The position numbers and the translations under genes were made by a program. DNA of 64,000 nucleotides, from the NCBI GenBank assembly GCA_037892935.1, contig JAYXKI010000002.1:992001-1056000 (forward strand). Direction: 5' to 3'. This DNA is from Phlebopus portentosus (taxonomy: Eukaryota > Basidiomycota > Agaricomycetes > Boletales > Boletinellaceae). How positions within the stretch are numbered: the stretch's first letter is position 1; the number at the start of each line of letters is the position of its first letter. Shown piece by piece: positions 23,552-35,600 of the stretch. The notes below the pieces were generated by a model. That model did not search any database, had not been told where the DNA came from, and saw nothing but the letters and a program-made list of their open reading frames with translations.

Positions 23552-24774
23552 CAAGCACCTACTACATTTGATGCGTTGATTATTGCAATGTTCGGGATTT
23601 CAGAAATCCCTGAGAACAGACTTTGTTCATAATCGGAGAAAACAAATTCGATGTGATGTGACCATTGGATGATTGTGCTCCAGCGCTCCATCATGAGAGC
23701 CACGTATCTTCGTCTACTGCGTGTCATGCTTCGCGCTGCGCTTTGCAACAATCGTCAGATGATCCGTCTTTCGTTCGAAGGGCTATGCTTCGCAGAACAC
23801 TTTCCAGACTCGTCTAGGAACGCCTGAAAACCATGTACAGAACCACTATCGGCGAAGCGCTGGGTTAATCATTGGAACTGCTGATCACGACCTTAGCTGG
23901 ACATGACTCTATCCTTGGAAGTCCCAGTCTGCACAGGGCGCAGTCGTCTGCTGTTTAACAGCTATGTATAACTGCGGCGATACGACACTGAAGAATCCAC
24001 AATCGAACTCAATGCTAATCACCATCAATGTTCGCCGAGTACCCAAAAGATCTCGATCCCAGGCTGAGCCTTTGAGCAATGCACCGCCTCGAACTTTGGG
24101 GTTTTCACCATTTGATGCTTTAACACGAGAAAAACTTGGCTTGTGAAATTAGGGATCAGACAACTCTCGGCGAACATATACAGTCCATAATGATCTGGAC
24201 GCATGATACTTGTGCCACGATGGCGACTTAGTGACTACGGATCCTTGACCTTTAACAGTGGCGATGCGGAAAGAAGCAAGAATCTCGGCCGGGCTACAGG
24301 AGGCACGGATTCACATGCATTTTTTTCGGTGCTAGGTTCTTTTTGAAGAAGCAATAGTGGATACAAGGCGTGATACTTAGGGACAGGGGGGTTATTTGCA
24401 TGGGATTGCCAATGAAACGAACCACGATTGCACAAGCACAAGTCACTTTCACCCATTCGAGTATTCGCCTCGAGCACAGGAGCGCCAGATATCATTTTCA
24501 TTCTTCTTTACACGCATGCGTCAATTATTATATTGGTATTACTACAAGCTTCCCTGCCATGCGGAATTATAGCGGTTTTGGTGTGCATTCGATGTGCGTT
24601 TGCGAAGGGTCTATGGGCAGTACGCAAAAGAAACCATTGTCCTGGATAAGTGATAGGAGTTTCGTCAGAAGGTTCTCTTGATCCGCTAAAGATACCAGTC
24701 CAAATCAAACGACCTCTGAGCATAAGGCAGTGCGTTTTGGAACGGAATGGAAACGTGACCGTAAGAGGGAAAAC
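23552..24774. other. Intergenic stretch, possible gene remnants
   Basis: Past the RS-like gene there is a perfect hairpin (23594-23610). Short protein-like peptides then occur in changing frames (for example near 23960-24145, and a hydrophobic frame at 24430-24649), but no start, splice pattern or family motif ties them together. I see no functional gene. Confidence 0.4.
23594..23610. other. Perfect 8-bp hairpin in 3' flank
   Basis: GGGATTTC-A-GAAATCCC is a perfect inverted repeat with a one-base centre. Outside it, TGTTC and GAGAACA are also complementary with a one- to two-base offset. It sits about 43 bp after the stop codon of the RS-like gene, so it may be part of its 3' UTR. Confidence 0.6.
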
Positions 24775-25588
24775 TTAAAGAGAGAAAGTGAAAAGATGCA
24801 ACTGTAGCAATGATATTGTCGGAGTTGGAGGACAGGAGACGAAGATGATCGCAGCATTGTGAGGCTTCTTCGAATCCAACTCACCTGCATAGCCTGGAAC
24901 AGCCTGGTGCTGTGCATCTGAATCTGCAGTGACCAGTTCAATAAAGAATGGATACGTCCAAAGAGAGAGTCGGAAGTATAATGAACAATGTCTCCGCCGC
25001 CGACGTGAGTGATGAACGTACCATAATACACTCCTTCTGCTGTTCTCCCTCCTGAGCTCTGCACAGCTCTGACCGCGGAGCATCGCGTTCGCTGTCAAAT
25101 GTATACCTTCCTCTAGGCGATTTCTAAGATTGTCAAGTCAGTCAAAACAGGTCGAGTAAGCAAGTAATCAACAGTTTCGTCGTAGAATCCCCGAGTCGGA
25201 ATGGTCCTCTGCCTGAAACTAGTGTCTGCACGCACAGCAATGAATTGTTTGAGGACTTCATCCGCGTTCTTGCTGTTAGGAGCCATTTCCTTGCCCCGCG
25301 ACTTTCCTGTATTGTCGTTATCGTCGTTACCGGATCTACCAGTAATTCTACAGAAGAGTCTGTTTGCAAGTGACATCCCGCCGCTTCCACTGTTGTTCGG
25401 TTGATCTGGCGTTCGTTTGTGTGTTACGGCGGTGGAAGACGGAAGGATTGGCGCTCCTGCCGACGTCGTCGGTCGTCCGTCACCCCAAATGTGGCGATCG
25501 CCTGATAACGACTTCTTTCCCAATCTAGGCGCTTACCTTTCTTGACTTCAATCCTCATCTGTTCAGACGCTGGGTACTTCTCTCGCAT
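24775..25588 (-). CDS. Hypothetical protein, orphan
   Basis: A multi-exon model can be read on the minus strand. MREKYPASEQMRIEVKK is followed by a GTAAGC donor and, after the intron, DWERSRYQAIATFG. A central exon holds DEVLKQFIAVRADTSFRQRT and GFYDETVDYLLTRPVL. Splicing at TTAG continues NRLEEGIHLTANAMLRGQSC, then probably VYYGTFITHVGGGDIVHYTS and HSTRLFQAMQ before a short last exon. The peptides look like real protein and the splice sites keep the frame in most junctions, but the exon in the middle (25390-25500) is ambiguous. I do not recognise the family. Confidence 0.5.
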
Positions 25589-26271
25589 CTAGGGATCACT
25601 TCAAAATGATACGATACGAAGGAGACGCGGATATCTTTCTTTCTTATCTTCTACGCGCCAAGTTACCTTTGCATCTACCAAAATTAGATTCTCGCTTAGA
25701 TCTTTCTTTTGTCCTGATTTGATTTGATTTGATGCTTTGGATGTTTTGCTCCAAACGAAAGAAAAAGCGAGTGAATATTCCGAGTCGGAACAGAAGATGG
25801 CGCATCACATATATTACTTTCATTACTTTGCTTCAGCTATCGCAACAATTAATCAGGCCAGCGTGCCACGAACAATATATGAATTCTCATGCATATTCCA
25901 GGCGCAATGAGTTTACTGTCTTGCCCTTCAGCCGGTTAACTTTGCAACAATGCCGACTTCGGAAATCAGGGCAGAAGTGCAGAAGCTACTTACCTGTATC
26001 ATGATTCCTACCCATCCGTTGCACGATGACTCCCATGCGCGCTAAATATTTACAAAGAACGTGAATACAGTTCTGCGCAAATGGTGACCGGCTATCGTAG
26101 CGCCTGTTGTGCCTGATAACTACTCCTGTACGTGCGTGTGTTTGAGTTTCGAAGATTGCAGTAAGCGGCGAGGAACGGTATTCTTCTTCTTCTCCTATGA
26201 TCGTGCTTCTATTCTACATACATCCAGGTTTAGGTTCCAAAAGGGCGTCTACTTGATGTTTCGCCGATTGC

Positions 26272-26296
26272 CGCATTTGGGTTCTCCCCAAATGCG
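26272..26296. other. Strong hairpin: 10-bp perfect stem, 5-nt loop
   Basis: CGCATTTGGG, loop TTCTC, then CCCAAATGCG. The pairing may extend outward to TTCG/CGAA with a bulge. It lies in a gene-free stretch, far from any recognised stop codon. Confidence 0.65.
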
Positions 26297-26463
26297 CGAA
26301 GCACCACTACTGTAGTACTCGATCGGCTTCACTACAATTTCAGTATCAGCCCCATCCTAGCCTAGGACGTAGGCGATTTCTCTCTTTTCTTTTATTATGT
26401 TAGCCGTCCATGCATCAGATCATCGTACTTAAGTTATCTCCATCCTTCTCTCATCATCGTACT

Positions 26464-26482
26464 CATCATCATCATCATCATC
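26464..26482 (+). repeat. (CAT)n microsatellite
   Basis: Six uninterrupted CAT units, preceded by degenerate CATCAT copies, in non-coding DNA. Confidence 0.85.
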
Positions 26483-28813
26483 GCACGACGAATGTTGTTA
26501 TTCTCAGTTCGGTAGATATCAAACCTCCGACTCCGACGCCCGTCTCTCGTCCATTCATTCTGTCCAGCTTCTATCAAACTATCTGTTTTCTTCTTTTAAA
26601 AACTTTATTAAGAGGAGCGCTCGTATTCATTCAAATATATCGGATCCGGGTCTACATCCAAATCCGAGGAGGAGTCAGGGGGTAAAGTCAATCCACAGTA
26701 CACCGCTGCTATGTATGTATGTATGATATCGGGCTGTACGGGTGACGGTGTGATATCATGGATATCACTATCGGCATCTGATTGATATCTATTTGCTGTG
26801 TATCTATCTATCTTTCTTTCACCAAAGTACGGCGACTACAGTATCTTACATGGCATCTCAATTGAATTGGGCAAACTAAGAGAAAAGAAAAAGATTGCTG
26901 TCGAACTTCTTACAAACATTTCTTGCGGAAAGTAAGAGAAAACCCCGTCGAACCCGAGTCATCCTCTCCATAAGGCGCAAACGGATAATACATTTCGATT
27001 TTGCATCCGCGCAAATTACCGTGGACAGCAAATTGCTTTACTGATACATACATGTACACGTACATATGTAGATCGGATACGCCCTTCCTGCCCTTCCGTT
27101 TCCCCGGATGTGATTAGTCTGAATCTAAATTGCTATTCCCCCATCAGGTATCAAACAAACATAGTAGAGAACGCCAAGCCGTGAGTTGCCAACGCCCGAA
27201 TATTGAATAAATGTATGAGAAGGAAGAAAGGACGAATTAGAATAAACAGTTCCTCAAATCAGTACCTCAAAGAGTCCGCTCGTCGCCGAGCTGAGAGGTC
27301 AACGGGCTTAGGTCGGGTATACACATAAGTATGACAGATCGAGCTGTGGAGTCGGAAGGGGGGAGGTTTTTGTGTAGTTAAGAATCCGAAACGGGATCGT
27401 GCTTCTTCCCGAGACGCCGCTAGTTACAGTACCAGTGGCGAAAGGAAATTTTGGCAATAAATGCGATGGATTGATTTGCTTGATTTGCTTGATTGATTGC
27501 TTCAATTCGATCCGATTCATGGCTGCTGGTGCAAAGTGTGAACGGTGACAGTGATGGCGATGGGGTAAATTGTACAAAGAAAGAAAACGAAGCGATAGGG
27601 CTAAGGTAAATTGGGGAAAGAAGGAAATGCAATATACATATTGTGTACAGTATGCGCAGAATATGTGGATGCGACAAAAATGCTGCAATGCAATGCGAAT
27701 AATGAAAACGGTGAAAAATTGCGAGACGAGACGAAGAAAAGAAAAAGAAGATCGATAGGAAATCAAATCTAGAAGCACAACACGGTGCGGGAAAGTAGGC
27801 AACGCCGGATATCTGAAATCGTATATCGATTCCGAGTTGGAGAATAATATTACAATCATCAGGATCCGGCTCCGAGGGTCATGACGCGGAAAAAGCGGAA
27901 AGTGCGAAGTAAGGGAAGGGAAGCGAGACGCACGTCCACGTCGTTCGTTTGGGGTTATTAACTCAACAACATCATGTGCCACTTGTGTAGTCACATTCCT
28001 TTAGTTTTCGTCCGAGGGAGCGCGCGCAGTTCCTTCTCCTGTCCTGTCCTGTTGACTGTGTCTCGTGTGCCCAGTGTTGTCGCATTCAAATACATTCACG
28101 CCTATCTTCGGAACGAGAATGATATCGTGATCGAGAGTTTCTCCTAGGCGTGATCCATTATTACACTTCCTCCTGCCAAGAATAGTGTCACTTCAAAATC
28201 GAATCGAGAGGGGCGTTCGGCGCAAATACTCCGTGCCGTCCTTACACATGCTGTGTCTTCCCAGACAGACATAGTAAGTAAGTAAGAGAAAAGCGCGGGT
28301 TTCCATTCAAACGGCTCCTCGCATTATCCTATCTCGCTGAGATGAGAATGTGTTATTAAAATTGGGCCGACGAAGCCGCATAACCGCGTGTGCTGGCAAT
28401 AGTGCGCGGTGTCAGTGTGTGTGTGTGCGAGTATGCAAGTGCAAGTAGCCGTGTGGACGAGTCACTGTGGGCAAGTGGGCGAGGCGAAATGGTGCCGATG
28501 ACAATCTAAGAATACCGTTCGAGCTGCATGGCGTGCTTTCTCCCGATCTGCAAGGAACTTCGCGTATCTCCAATCGTGTATCCGTATTGGATTACATGGG
28601 GACGTCCCGCCTGCACTGAACCGTGGCTGCGGGGTTTTGGGAACCACTCCCACAGCCCTTTTCTTCAGCCACACGGAAACCCGTATATGCGTGTTCCTTG
28701 CCACTTGATACAGGCGGCCAATGCAACTGTCTGATTGACACATGGTAAAATTAGATCTGCCGGTCGTGAACTCGAATGAACGAGACAGAGACTACCGGTG
28801 GTGGGGAGACGGT

Positions 28814-29773
28814 TTAGACCCAGCCCATGCTCATCATGCCTGTGTAATGTGCGAGTTGCGGATGGAAATAGAACTGGCCGGGATTGTTGAAGAAAACTGC
28901 GGATCCGGCTGCCAGTCCGGGCTGCGCAGGGGCCACAGTCGAAGGATGGGGATGCACGAGTGAAAGTGCAGGCGCAGCGTTTTCGCCGTGCGTCAGACGC
29001 CTCCGCTTCTTGGAGAGAATGATAGAAGCGGGGTGGACGGAATCCATTTCGGCATCGGCTCCAGGGGAAGTAATAGCAGGAGTATTAGGCGGCGGTGCAG
29101 GGCGTTTACGCGGATTTTGCTTCTGGTGGATTGAGTGACCGAGGTGGCGTCGACTGTGAGTGTATGGAGGGAAGGAGAGGTCCTCGTCCTCATCTGGTAG
29201 GCAATCGAATTGCAAAAAGGCTGGTGGTGTGAATGGTAGTGGACGGGGAGCGAGGAGAGGGACATCGCATATAGCGACCTGTGTTGTGTTCTCCTGGGCA
29301 GGAGTTGTGCATGCATCCCGCAAAGAAGATACAGGAGAGGCGTCAGGTGTTTTTGCGTCAGAATCTAATAGCAATAACAAGAGTATGGAGCGCAGTTAGT
29401 AAGGAAATGAGTAAGGAAAAGATATGCACTTACGAATGAGGTCAGGAAGCGTGTCATACATGTCAATCAGAGGCTCTAATGGAGGCGCGAGCTGAAATTG
29501 ACTCTGTGGACTAGTGCTAGTGCTGATGGACGGCACGTCAAACCACATCGACGGCCACGCAAACGCCTCGCCGTAACTAAGATGACTAGTACTAGTACTG
29601 CTGGGCTCTGCACAGTGCGACGGCGACGGCGGTATAACAATTGGATAGGAGAGTGACGAGCCCGGCTCTTGTGTTGTGCACTCGCTCTCAGCGACGCGGT
29701 GGGCCCGTCTTTGTCTCTGTTGCTGTTGCTGTTGCATATTATACGGATGAGGGATTGTGTATAGGGCAGGCAT
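28814..29773 (-). CDS. Hypothetical protein, Pro/Gln-rich, orphan
   Basis: Two exons. Exon 1 starts MPALYTIPHPYNM, has a Gln run encoded by alternating CAG/CAA (29716-29736) and ends IDMYDTLPDLIR near 29435. Exon 2 continues DSDAKTPDASPVSSLRDACT, contains FLQFDCLPDEDEDLSFPPYT and a basic patch KKRRRLTHGENA that could be a nuclear localisation signal, and ends GMMSMGWV. The composition suggests a disordered regulatory protein. No known domain is seen. It is divergently arranged with the mL49 gene, 732 bp away. Confidence 0.6.
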
Positions 29774-29951
29774 CGAGGGTGTGGTGTGGACGGGGAGAGC
29801 TAGTACGGGAGGAGAGGGGGAGATAGGAAATGAGAGGGATGATATATATGCATTACGGGGCGATGGGATGAGACGGGAGTAATTAGGAAGCGCAAACGCA
29901 AACTGAAATGGAGTTGTTTCGCGAGTGCGAGAAATAGGAGGACATCTATGC

Positions 29952-29972
29952 GATGCGATGCAATGATATTAT
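29952..29972. repeat. 21-bp direct repeat, copy A
   Basis: Perfect 21-bp sequence beginning GATGCGATGCAATG, repeated in the same orientation at 30105-30125. Both copies lie in the divergent promoter region between the orphan gene (start 29773) and mL49 (start 30506). Confidence 0.8.
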
Positions 29973-30104
29973 TATATACAGCCGCAAAAAACGCAAGTCA
30001 CTGAAATGTAATGATCGACGTTGTCAAGCTGCGGTATTACTGTATGTATAATACCCCTGAGAAGTCAACAATGAAAACACTTGCTTTGCATCATCTATGC
30101 TTGT

Positions 30105-30125
30105 GATGCGATGCAATGATATTAT
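30105..30125. repeat. 21-bp direct repeat, copy B
   Basis: Second perfect copy of the 21-bp sequence at 29952-29972, offset by 153 bp. It may be a regulatory element or the trace of a local duplication. Confidence 0.8.
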
Positions 30126-30505
30126 ATTCGATGTGCAATGCAGTCCTTCCCTTTTCAGGCAATCCCACCGGGCAATGCCAATCCTCCTCATCCCACACCT
30201 CGTCCCGTTTCCCTCTCCGCAGCTCTCTTCCTTTTCGCACTGCCCGTAAACGTTGGTCGCAACGCTGCTTTTCACACTTATTTCGGGTTAAATAACAGGC
30301 GCGATCCCATCCCGTCGTTTCGCAGAACTTTCGCCGTTCGTTCGCCGTCGATCACTACACAGTACTTCTCGCGCGCCGACGTTTCTAGCTTCCTCGCCAC
30401 ATCTCACATCCCACGTCCTTCCACATCTCGCGCATCTGTTTTGGTCTTGCCTTCCTTGGTGATCCTCTCATGTCGCCCTGTCTCTCAAAATCACTGGCCC
30501 AGAAG

Positions 30506-31036
30506 ATGGCAGTAGTCTCCTATCGCCTTGTCGCAATATCACGTTCCTATTCATCATCATCCGCGTCCCTTGCATCTCAGACTGTCTCAGTCAGTCACCG
30601 TCCAGCCAATTCCTTGGCCTATTTCATCTCTCGCAACACCCGGGGCTCTCTGCCCGTCTACACTGACACCCGAAATGGCGGTACGCGCTATCTCGTCCTC
30701 GTAAGGAACATTCGCGGAAACATCCACGTACGTGTCCCATTTCATTTCAACACAAGCCCCTTTGTGTCTCATTCGATGATTTTCTTACCTGGGTCTTTTT
30801 CGCTTCGCTTTGCTCTTCTTCTTCTTGTCCATTACTACGTGTGTTTGGACTATATTGGAAATGGAAATAATACAATCCAGTCGCTGCGCGATGACCTCGC
30901 TTCTTCGCTCTTTCCGGCCAATTCAGAACAAGCAGCGCGTCTCAAGGCGGAGATCGCACGTCCTGATACACTCGTCGTCACCGGTGGCCGTTGGAAGCAC
31001 GACGTAATGGATTGGCTCCGACGGAAAGGTTTCTAG
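30506..31036 (+). CDS. IMG2: Mitochondrial large ribosomal subunit protein mL49 (IMG2)
   Basis: Small protein of the mitochondrial large ribosomal subunit. MAVVSYRLVAISRSYSSSSA is a typical import leader; an in-frame ATG at 30470 would add 12 residues. The mature part has AYFISRNTRGSLPVYTDTRN, GGTRYLVLVRNIRGNIH and, after the intron 30728-30880 (GTACGT..CCAG), SLRDDLASSLFP and TLVVTGGRWKHDVMDWLRRK ending GF. The RNTRGxLPVY, GGTRYLVL and GGRWK..DWL blocks are the family core. The product is 125 residues, normal for fungal IMG2. The stop is TAG at 31034-31036. Confidence 0.92.
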   Translation: MAVVSYRLVAISRSYSSSSASLASQTVSVSHRPANSLAYFISRNTRGSLPVYTDTRNGGTRYLVLVRNIRGNIHVRVPFHFNTSPFVSHSMIFLPGSFSLRFALLLLVHYYVCLDYIGNGNNTIQSLRDDLASSLFPANSEQAARLKAEIARPDTLVVTGGRWKHDVMDWLRRKGF

Positions 31037-32632
31037 AATTATTTTTTTCGTGGTTTGTAACGCACTTTCCAGTTTTCACTCTGCTAGTTACCAAATCATC
31101 TTACAATTCTCATTGCATTTGCATCCCCGTTTCCATTCACTTATACGGCAGTATATTTGTTGCATCCAAGTGTACTCGTTTGTGCTGCAATTCAATTTTG
31201 CGCCACAACTAGTACTCGCGCGTTTGGGGTTCATGGCTGATCGTTCAATCTGGTATCAAAAAAATCAAAATCAGAAACGAGGTGGACAGGCCCAATTTTT
31301 TTTTGCCGCCGTCGGCAATGTGGAATGGGCTTGTGCTTCTACGCGAGAATTCTCAAGCAAAGCCATCCACTTTTGTATCTTCTTGGAGTAAGCGCCAACC
31401 TCATACAGACCACTTTGCACCGGAGACACGTCCCAAAATGCCTAGATAGACATATTTCCAAAAACATGGCATCTTGAAATTGATTGGCGTGATACTATCA
31501 ATATTGCTAGCAGCAGTTTCGTTTGTGTCTTATATTGCAATAACGGAACGGCGAAACTACATACAGAAACAAAACAGTACTGTAGCGCCGAACAAGCTCA
31601 AGGTGATCTCGGTGGCGGCTAAGTGCGGAATGCGTTGTAACAGGAAGGAATCAGTTGGAACAATCAATATTACTGTAACATCGTCCACTTATGTGGTGAA
31701 GCGCTTGCGGGCTTGTCGGCTCTCGCGTACTTTGATTTTGTCTCCTGTTCTAAACAGGATGCATGCCGGTCCTTTTTTTTTGCGTCATGAAAGCGGGTGT
31801 GATCCATGCATGCGCGTGTGGTTTCAGCATCCGATACATCGTTTTTCTGATAGGGTCCTTCTGGGATTCTCGGATGAATTTTCGAAGCAGCTTTTCTCTG
31901 ACTGACAATCCTACCTAATATCGACATTGTCATCGAAAAGCTACACGAACGCGAGAGAATTCTGCGGCGGAAGTAAATTGGTCACCTACAGTACTTATCA
32001 GTGGAACTGCAAATGTTACCAGCGCGGCAAAGGCACCAGGCCCCTTGGCGGTAACCTCGGCGCAATTGCCATATGTTGCATGCATGCATGGGATGTACAC
32101 GCCGCCTAGGAACACTTGAGTTATATTACGCCAATATTATGCCTTCACATCACGTCGAACGGCGTTGGAGCAGATTCGGCCCTTTCTTGTCTTGAAGTTG
32201 AGAATATGTTGCTTCTGTACATCTATACGTGTCTGAGCTCCTGGACCTGGATCACGATGAACTAATAAGATCCCCGAATGTCTATGCCTAGCGAGTCACT
32301 TTCGCTATAGACATGTATTTTTGTGTAGCAAATTCGTTTGATGCAGTCTTGTCCTGAAGAAGTCGCGAGCTGATTCGCAAGTATTTCTCTGACACTGCGC
32401 GTTTATTATCAAAGGTGGTGTGTATCGGTATGCATCTCGTCGTTTGCATCTCTCGCACAAGCCTTTGTCAAGATGGATTCAGTTTAATTTAAATAAGAAC
32501 ACTACCGGTCTCACCGAGTCTGAATCAGTTTTGATTTGAGCATGACCCATGCTCATGAGAAAGCATTACATAACCAACACGAACCTACGCGAGTCCCGTG
32601 ACATTCGCTTGTCGCGTTGGAGTTGAACAAAC
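31037..32632. other. Intergenic region, no gene seen
   Basis: About 1.6 kb downstream of mL49 and upstream of the large orphan gene. A frame at 31474-31905 has a hydrophobic beginning but starts with TTG, not ATG, and has no family motif. Nothing else is supported. Confidence 0.45.
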
Positions 32633-35600
32633 ATGGGCTTCGGACATTTCCGAGCGACCACGCTTCAACCATCCCTCCTCCACCCTCAAATGCCCTCGTC
32701 GTCGTCCAAAGAGAACATCCGTTCCACGACGCCCGGTGCAACGTGGTCTGCTGCAGCTATGAATGATGGCGATGTATTTGATTCGACCGTCCTATCTCGG
32801 ATACTTTTGAGCCCAAGGGCTGGAGAACAGTTGAGGCATACGAAGAGAAATGTTGTTGTTAGTGTAAGCCACATGAATCTTTGTATGTTACTTGTTGTTG
32901 TCGGTTGCTCGTTTACGCGGGTACTTTTTTTTCGTGAAATTGTAGACAAACGAAGCCAGCACAGCTTCCCGACCTCTAGTGAATTCGATGCGCTCGAACA
33001 CACAGTCCCCTATATCCAACCAGTCGTCGAAACGAAAGCGCACCATGACCGGGGCTAGTAATCGGGGTTCTCCTAGTATCGCGCAGAATCAGCAGGAAGG
33101 TATGCAGCATACACCCAACCCGAGGTTGCGTAAACAGGTTCGGCAGGCGGTCATGTCGCCCGAACAGGCACATGATGCTCTTGTCGAGGTATCGTTGGGA
33201 TCTCCACCTCGAAGTGGTGGTCCCTCTAGACGACATGTACAAGCGGACCTGCCCGTGACTCCAACGCGCAAGGGACAGACTCGGGGTCGTTCAGTCGAAC
33301 TTGCTCCCCAAAGTCCGCACGCAGCAAACCCTAACGCGGACTACATACCTCCCAGCCGTCTTGCAGTCTCTCCACGAGGAGTGAGCGTACGCCGGCGCTC
33401 TGTGACTCCCATCCCTCCGTATGAACCGCCCAAAGAACGTTATACACCGCCACGTGAGGTTGTCGTTTCGCCTCCCGTTGCTGAGCGCAAGCCCACGCGC
33501 CGTGCGACGACAAAGAAGAAGCGCGTCACAGTCAAGACTGAAAAGCCTCCGGTCCAGTTGTGGGTCAAGACAGAGCCTCCTGAAGTTGATCTGACTACTC
33601 CTGCGCCTCCTGCCTCGCCTGGCGACGACCCGATTTTGCTTGTCGGCCCGTGCCCGCCTTCGATTCGGGTACAAAGAGCTTCTTTACCGCCAAGCGATTC
33701 GCGCGAAGTGAGCTTTGTTGACTTTGAGATGGACATTACCCTTCCGGAGGATGGGATCCGTAGCGGTTCTCGTGAGGCTCGGAATGAGAATGTCGTTGAT
33801 GCACCAGCCGTCTCAAGTTCGGCTATTCCTCCCGCCTTTGATTTCAGCAAACTTGACGATGGAGGAACTGCTAACAATGACCAAGCGAACTCAAGCACCG
33901 AGGTGGACTTTGGTACAGTCTTGGACGACAACGGATTCTCAAACGTGTATGATGATGGCTGGGCTGACTCTGACAGCGACAATGAAAACGTTGAAGAAGG
34001 CGCGTCTATCGGCGAAGGAGACTTCACAGGTAAATTCTCAGAGTTCAAGGCACCGCTCAAATTGGATCCTCCGGAGAATGGAGATGACAGAATGGAAAAG
34101 TGGGCTCGTCCAATTAGTCCTCATCCGAAACGACTTTCGCTTTTGGAGCCTAAGGAGGAAGAGGTTGACGTTGGATTGGATGATATCAGTAACCAAGCAT
34201 CTGGGCAGACAGGCGTGGATGACAGCAGCACTTCTTTCGATTCAAGTGTGATCATCTGTGAGCCCGAAGCGGCAGAACGAGTCAATGCAAGTCCTGGCTA
34301 CGCGGATAGGCGAGGCCGTCGTCTGACTCTGAGCGAGGTGGAGGCGATCAAGTTTGGTCCAAATTCCTCACCTCCGCTTCCGCCGACGTCGCGGAAAATG
34401 GAGCTGCACATGAAATTCTTGGAGATGGCGTCGGCGATGACTCTTTTGAATATGAGGGCGATTCTCAGATCCGTGACGAATCTATGCAGGCGCAAGTTCA
34501 TCAGGCACGCACAATCTTGGATAGAACCAGCATTTTGGATAAGAATTCGGAAGATCACTTTGATTCAACACATATTATGAATGACACTTACCGACAAGAG
34601 GTGAGGCGATCATGATAATCTGCCCAATCTTTTCTCACAATTCATTATTTGTAGCATTCACCGACTGATGAAGAGAACGACGCCTTCTCAGCTCGATCTG
34701 CTTCGGAACATTCTTCTGGTGAATCCCAGACTACATTGAACAATCCTGATATAACAGGTCCTGAATATCAAATCGGGAATGGACAGGTTAGTGATATTAC
34801 TTCAGTCGAATGCTTGGTTACGTTTTGAACAAAAACTTCTCGATGAATAGGATGTGCATCTTCTCAAATATGGAAAAGATGCGACGCAAGATGAGTTGGT
34901 GACTCGCGGCGCTTCCTTGCTCAGAGGACCCTCGCCTCCGAATCATCAAACTTCTGATTGCGAAACGGAGATCGCTACGGAGGAAGATCCAGATGGTGAC
35001 TCGGAAGGCGGCGCTAGTGATTTGAGCGTTGTAAAGATCATGTCCGATGATCCAATGGCCGCTGCGCGCGCGGCTGCAATATTGAAGATGGTGCGCGTTC
35101 TTTATTACATTCCACACATTCCCTTTTTGTGGATTGACCGAAATGAATTGGACAGCATGACTACGACATGGTGGCGCGGAGGCTGAGAAGACGAAAGACA
35201 ACGTCTGGTGGCATTTCAAAGGCATATAGTACGCCAAAGAACATGCAGACGTGGCGTCGACGGACCGTTGCGGGCCTGACCGCAGAAGATGTCTTATCAG
35301 CTAATATCTCGCTGCCTGAGCTTCTTGAGAAGGCTGAGGATGAACTCAGAAGATCTCCTACAAGAAGCCGTTCTGGAAGTGTCGCTTTAAGCTCCGTCGG
35401 AAGTCCGCAGAAGTCGGGCTGGGGAAATGGCTTCATGCATGAGAATGCGGACGAACCGGGCATTCGTGAGTGGACCAAGACGGACTGGAAGCTCCTGGAC
35501 AGCTGCTTCACGGATGAACGATATGATCTTGCCGAGCAACTTAGTCTCGAGCTTGGCTCCCTCGCGGATGTTGATGATGTGCCTTTGGAAAGTGTCGTTG

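Larger units (their letters stand above)
25589..28813. other. 3.2-kb gene-free region
   Basis: No credible coding exon is seen on either strand. The longest frame, 228 codons on the minus strand at 27308-27994, is rich in Phe/Ser/His from pyrimidine-rich DNA and has no motif. The region holds an ATC repeat (26464-26482), a TATG repeat (26711-26725), a strong hairpin (26272-26296) and long CT-rich tracts. Possible contents are a long 3' UTR, a non-coding RNA or fast-evolving sequence. Confidence 0.45.

Noticed and set aside
27308..27994. 228-codon minus-strand frame
   Set aside because: Composition follows CT-rich DNA (Phe, Ser, Leu, His runs) and no family motif is present.
30138..30515. 125-codon plus-strand frame upstream of mL49
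   Set aside because: It overlaps the mL49 start in another frame and lies in pyrimidine-rich leader DNA; no motif. It might be an upstream frame but cannot be supported.
31474..31905. 143-codon plus-strand frame with a signal-peptide-like beginning
   Set aside because: It starts with TTG rather than ATG, has no splice support or motif and lies in an intergenic gap.
32075..32095. TGCATGCATGCATGG alternating tract
   Set aside because: Short and similar strings (GCATGCATGC) occur elsewhere in the window; no sign of function.
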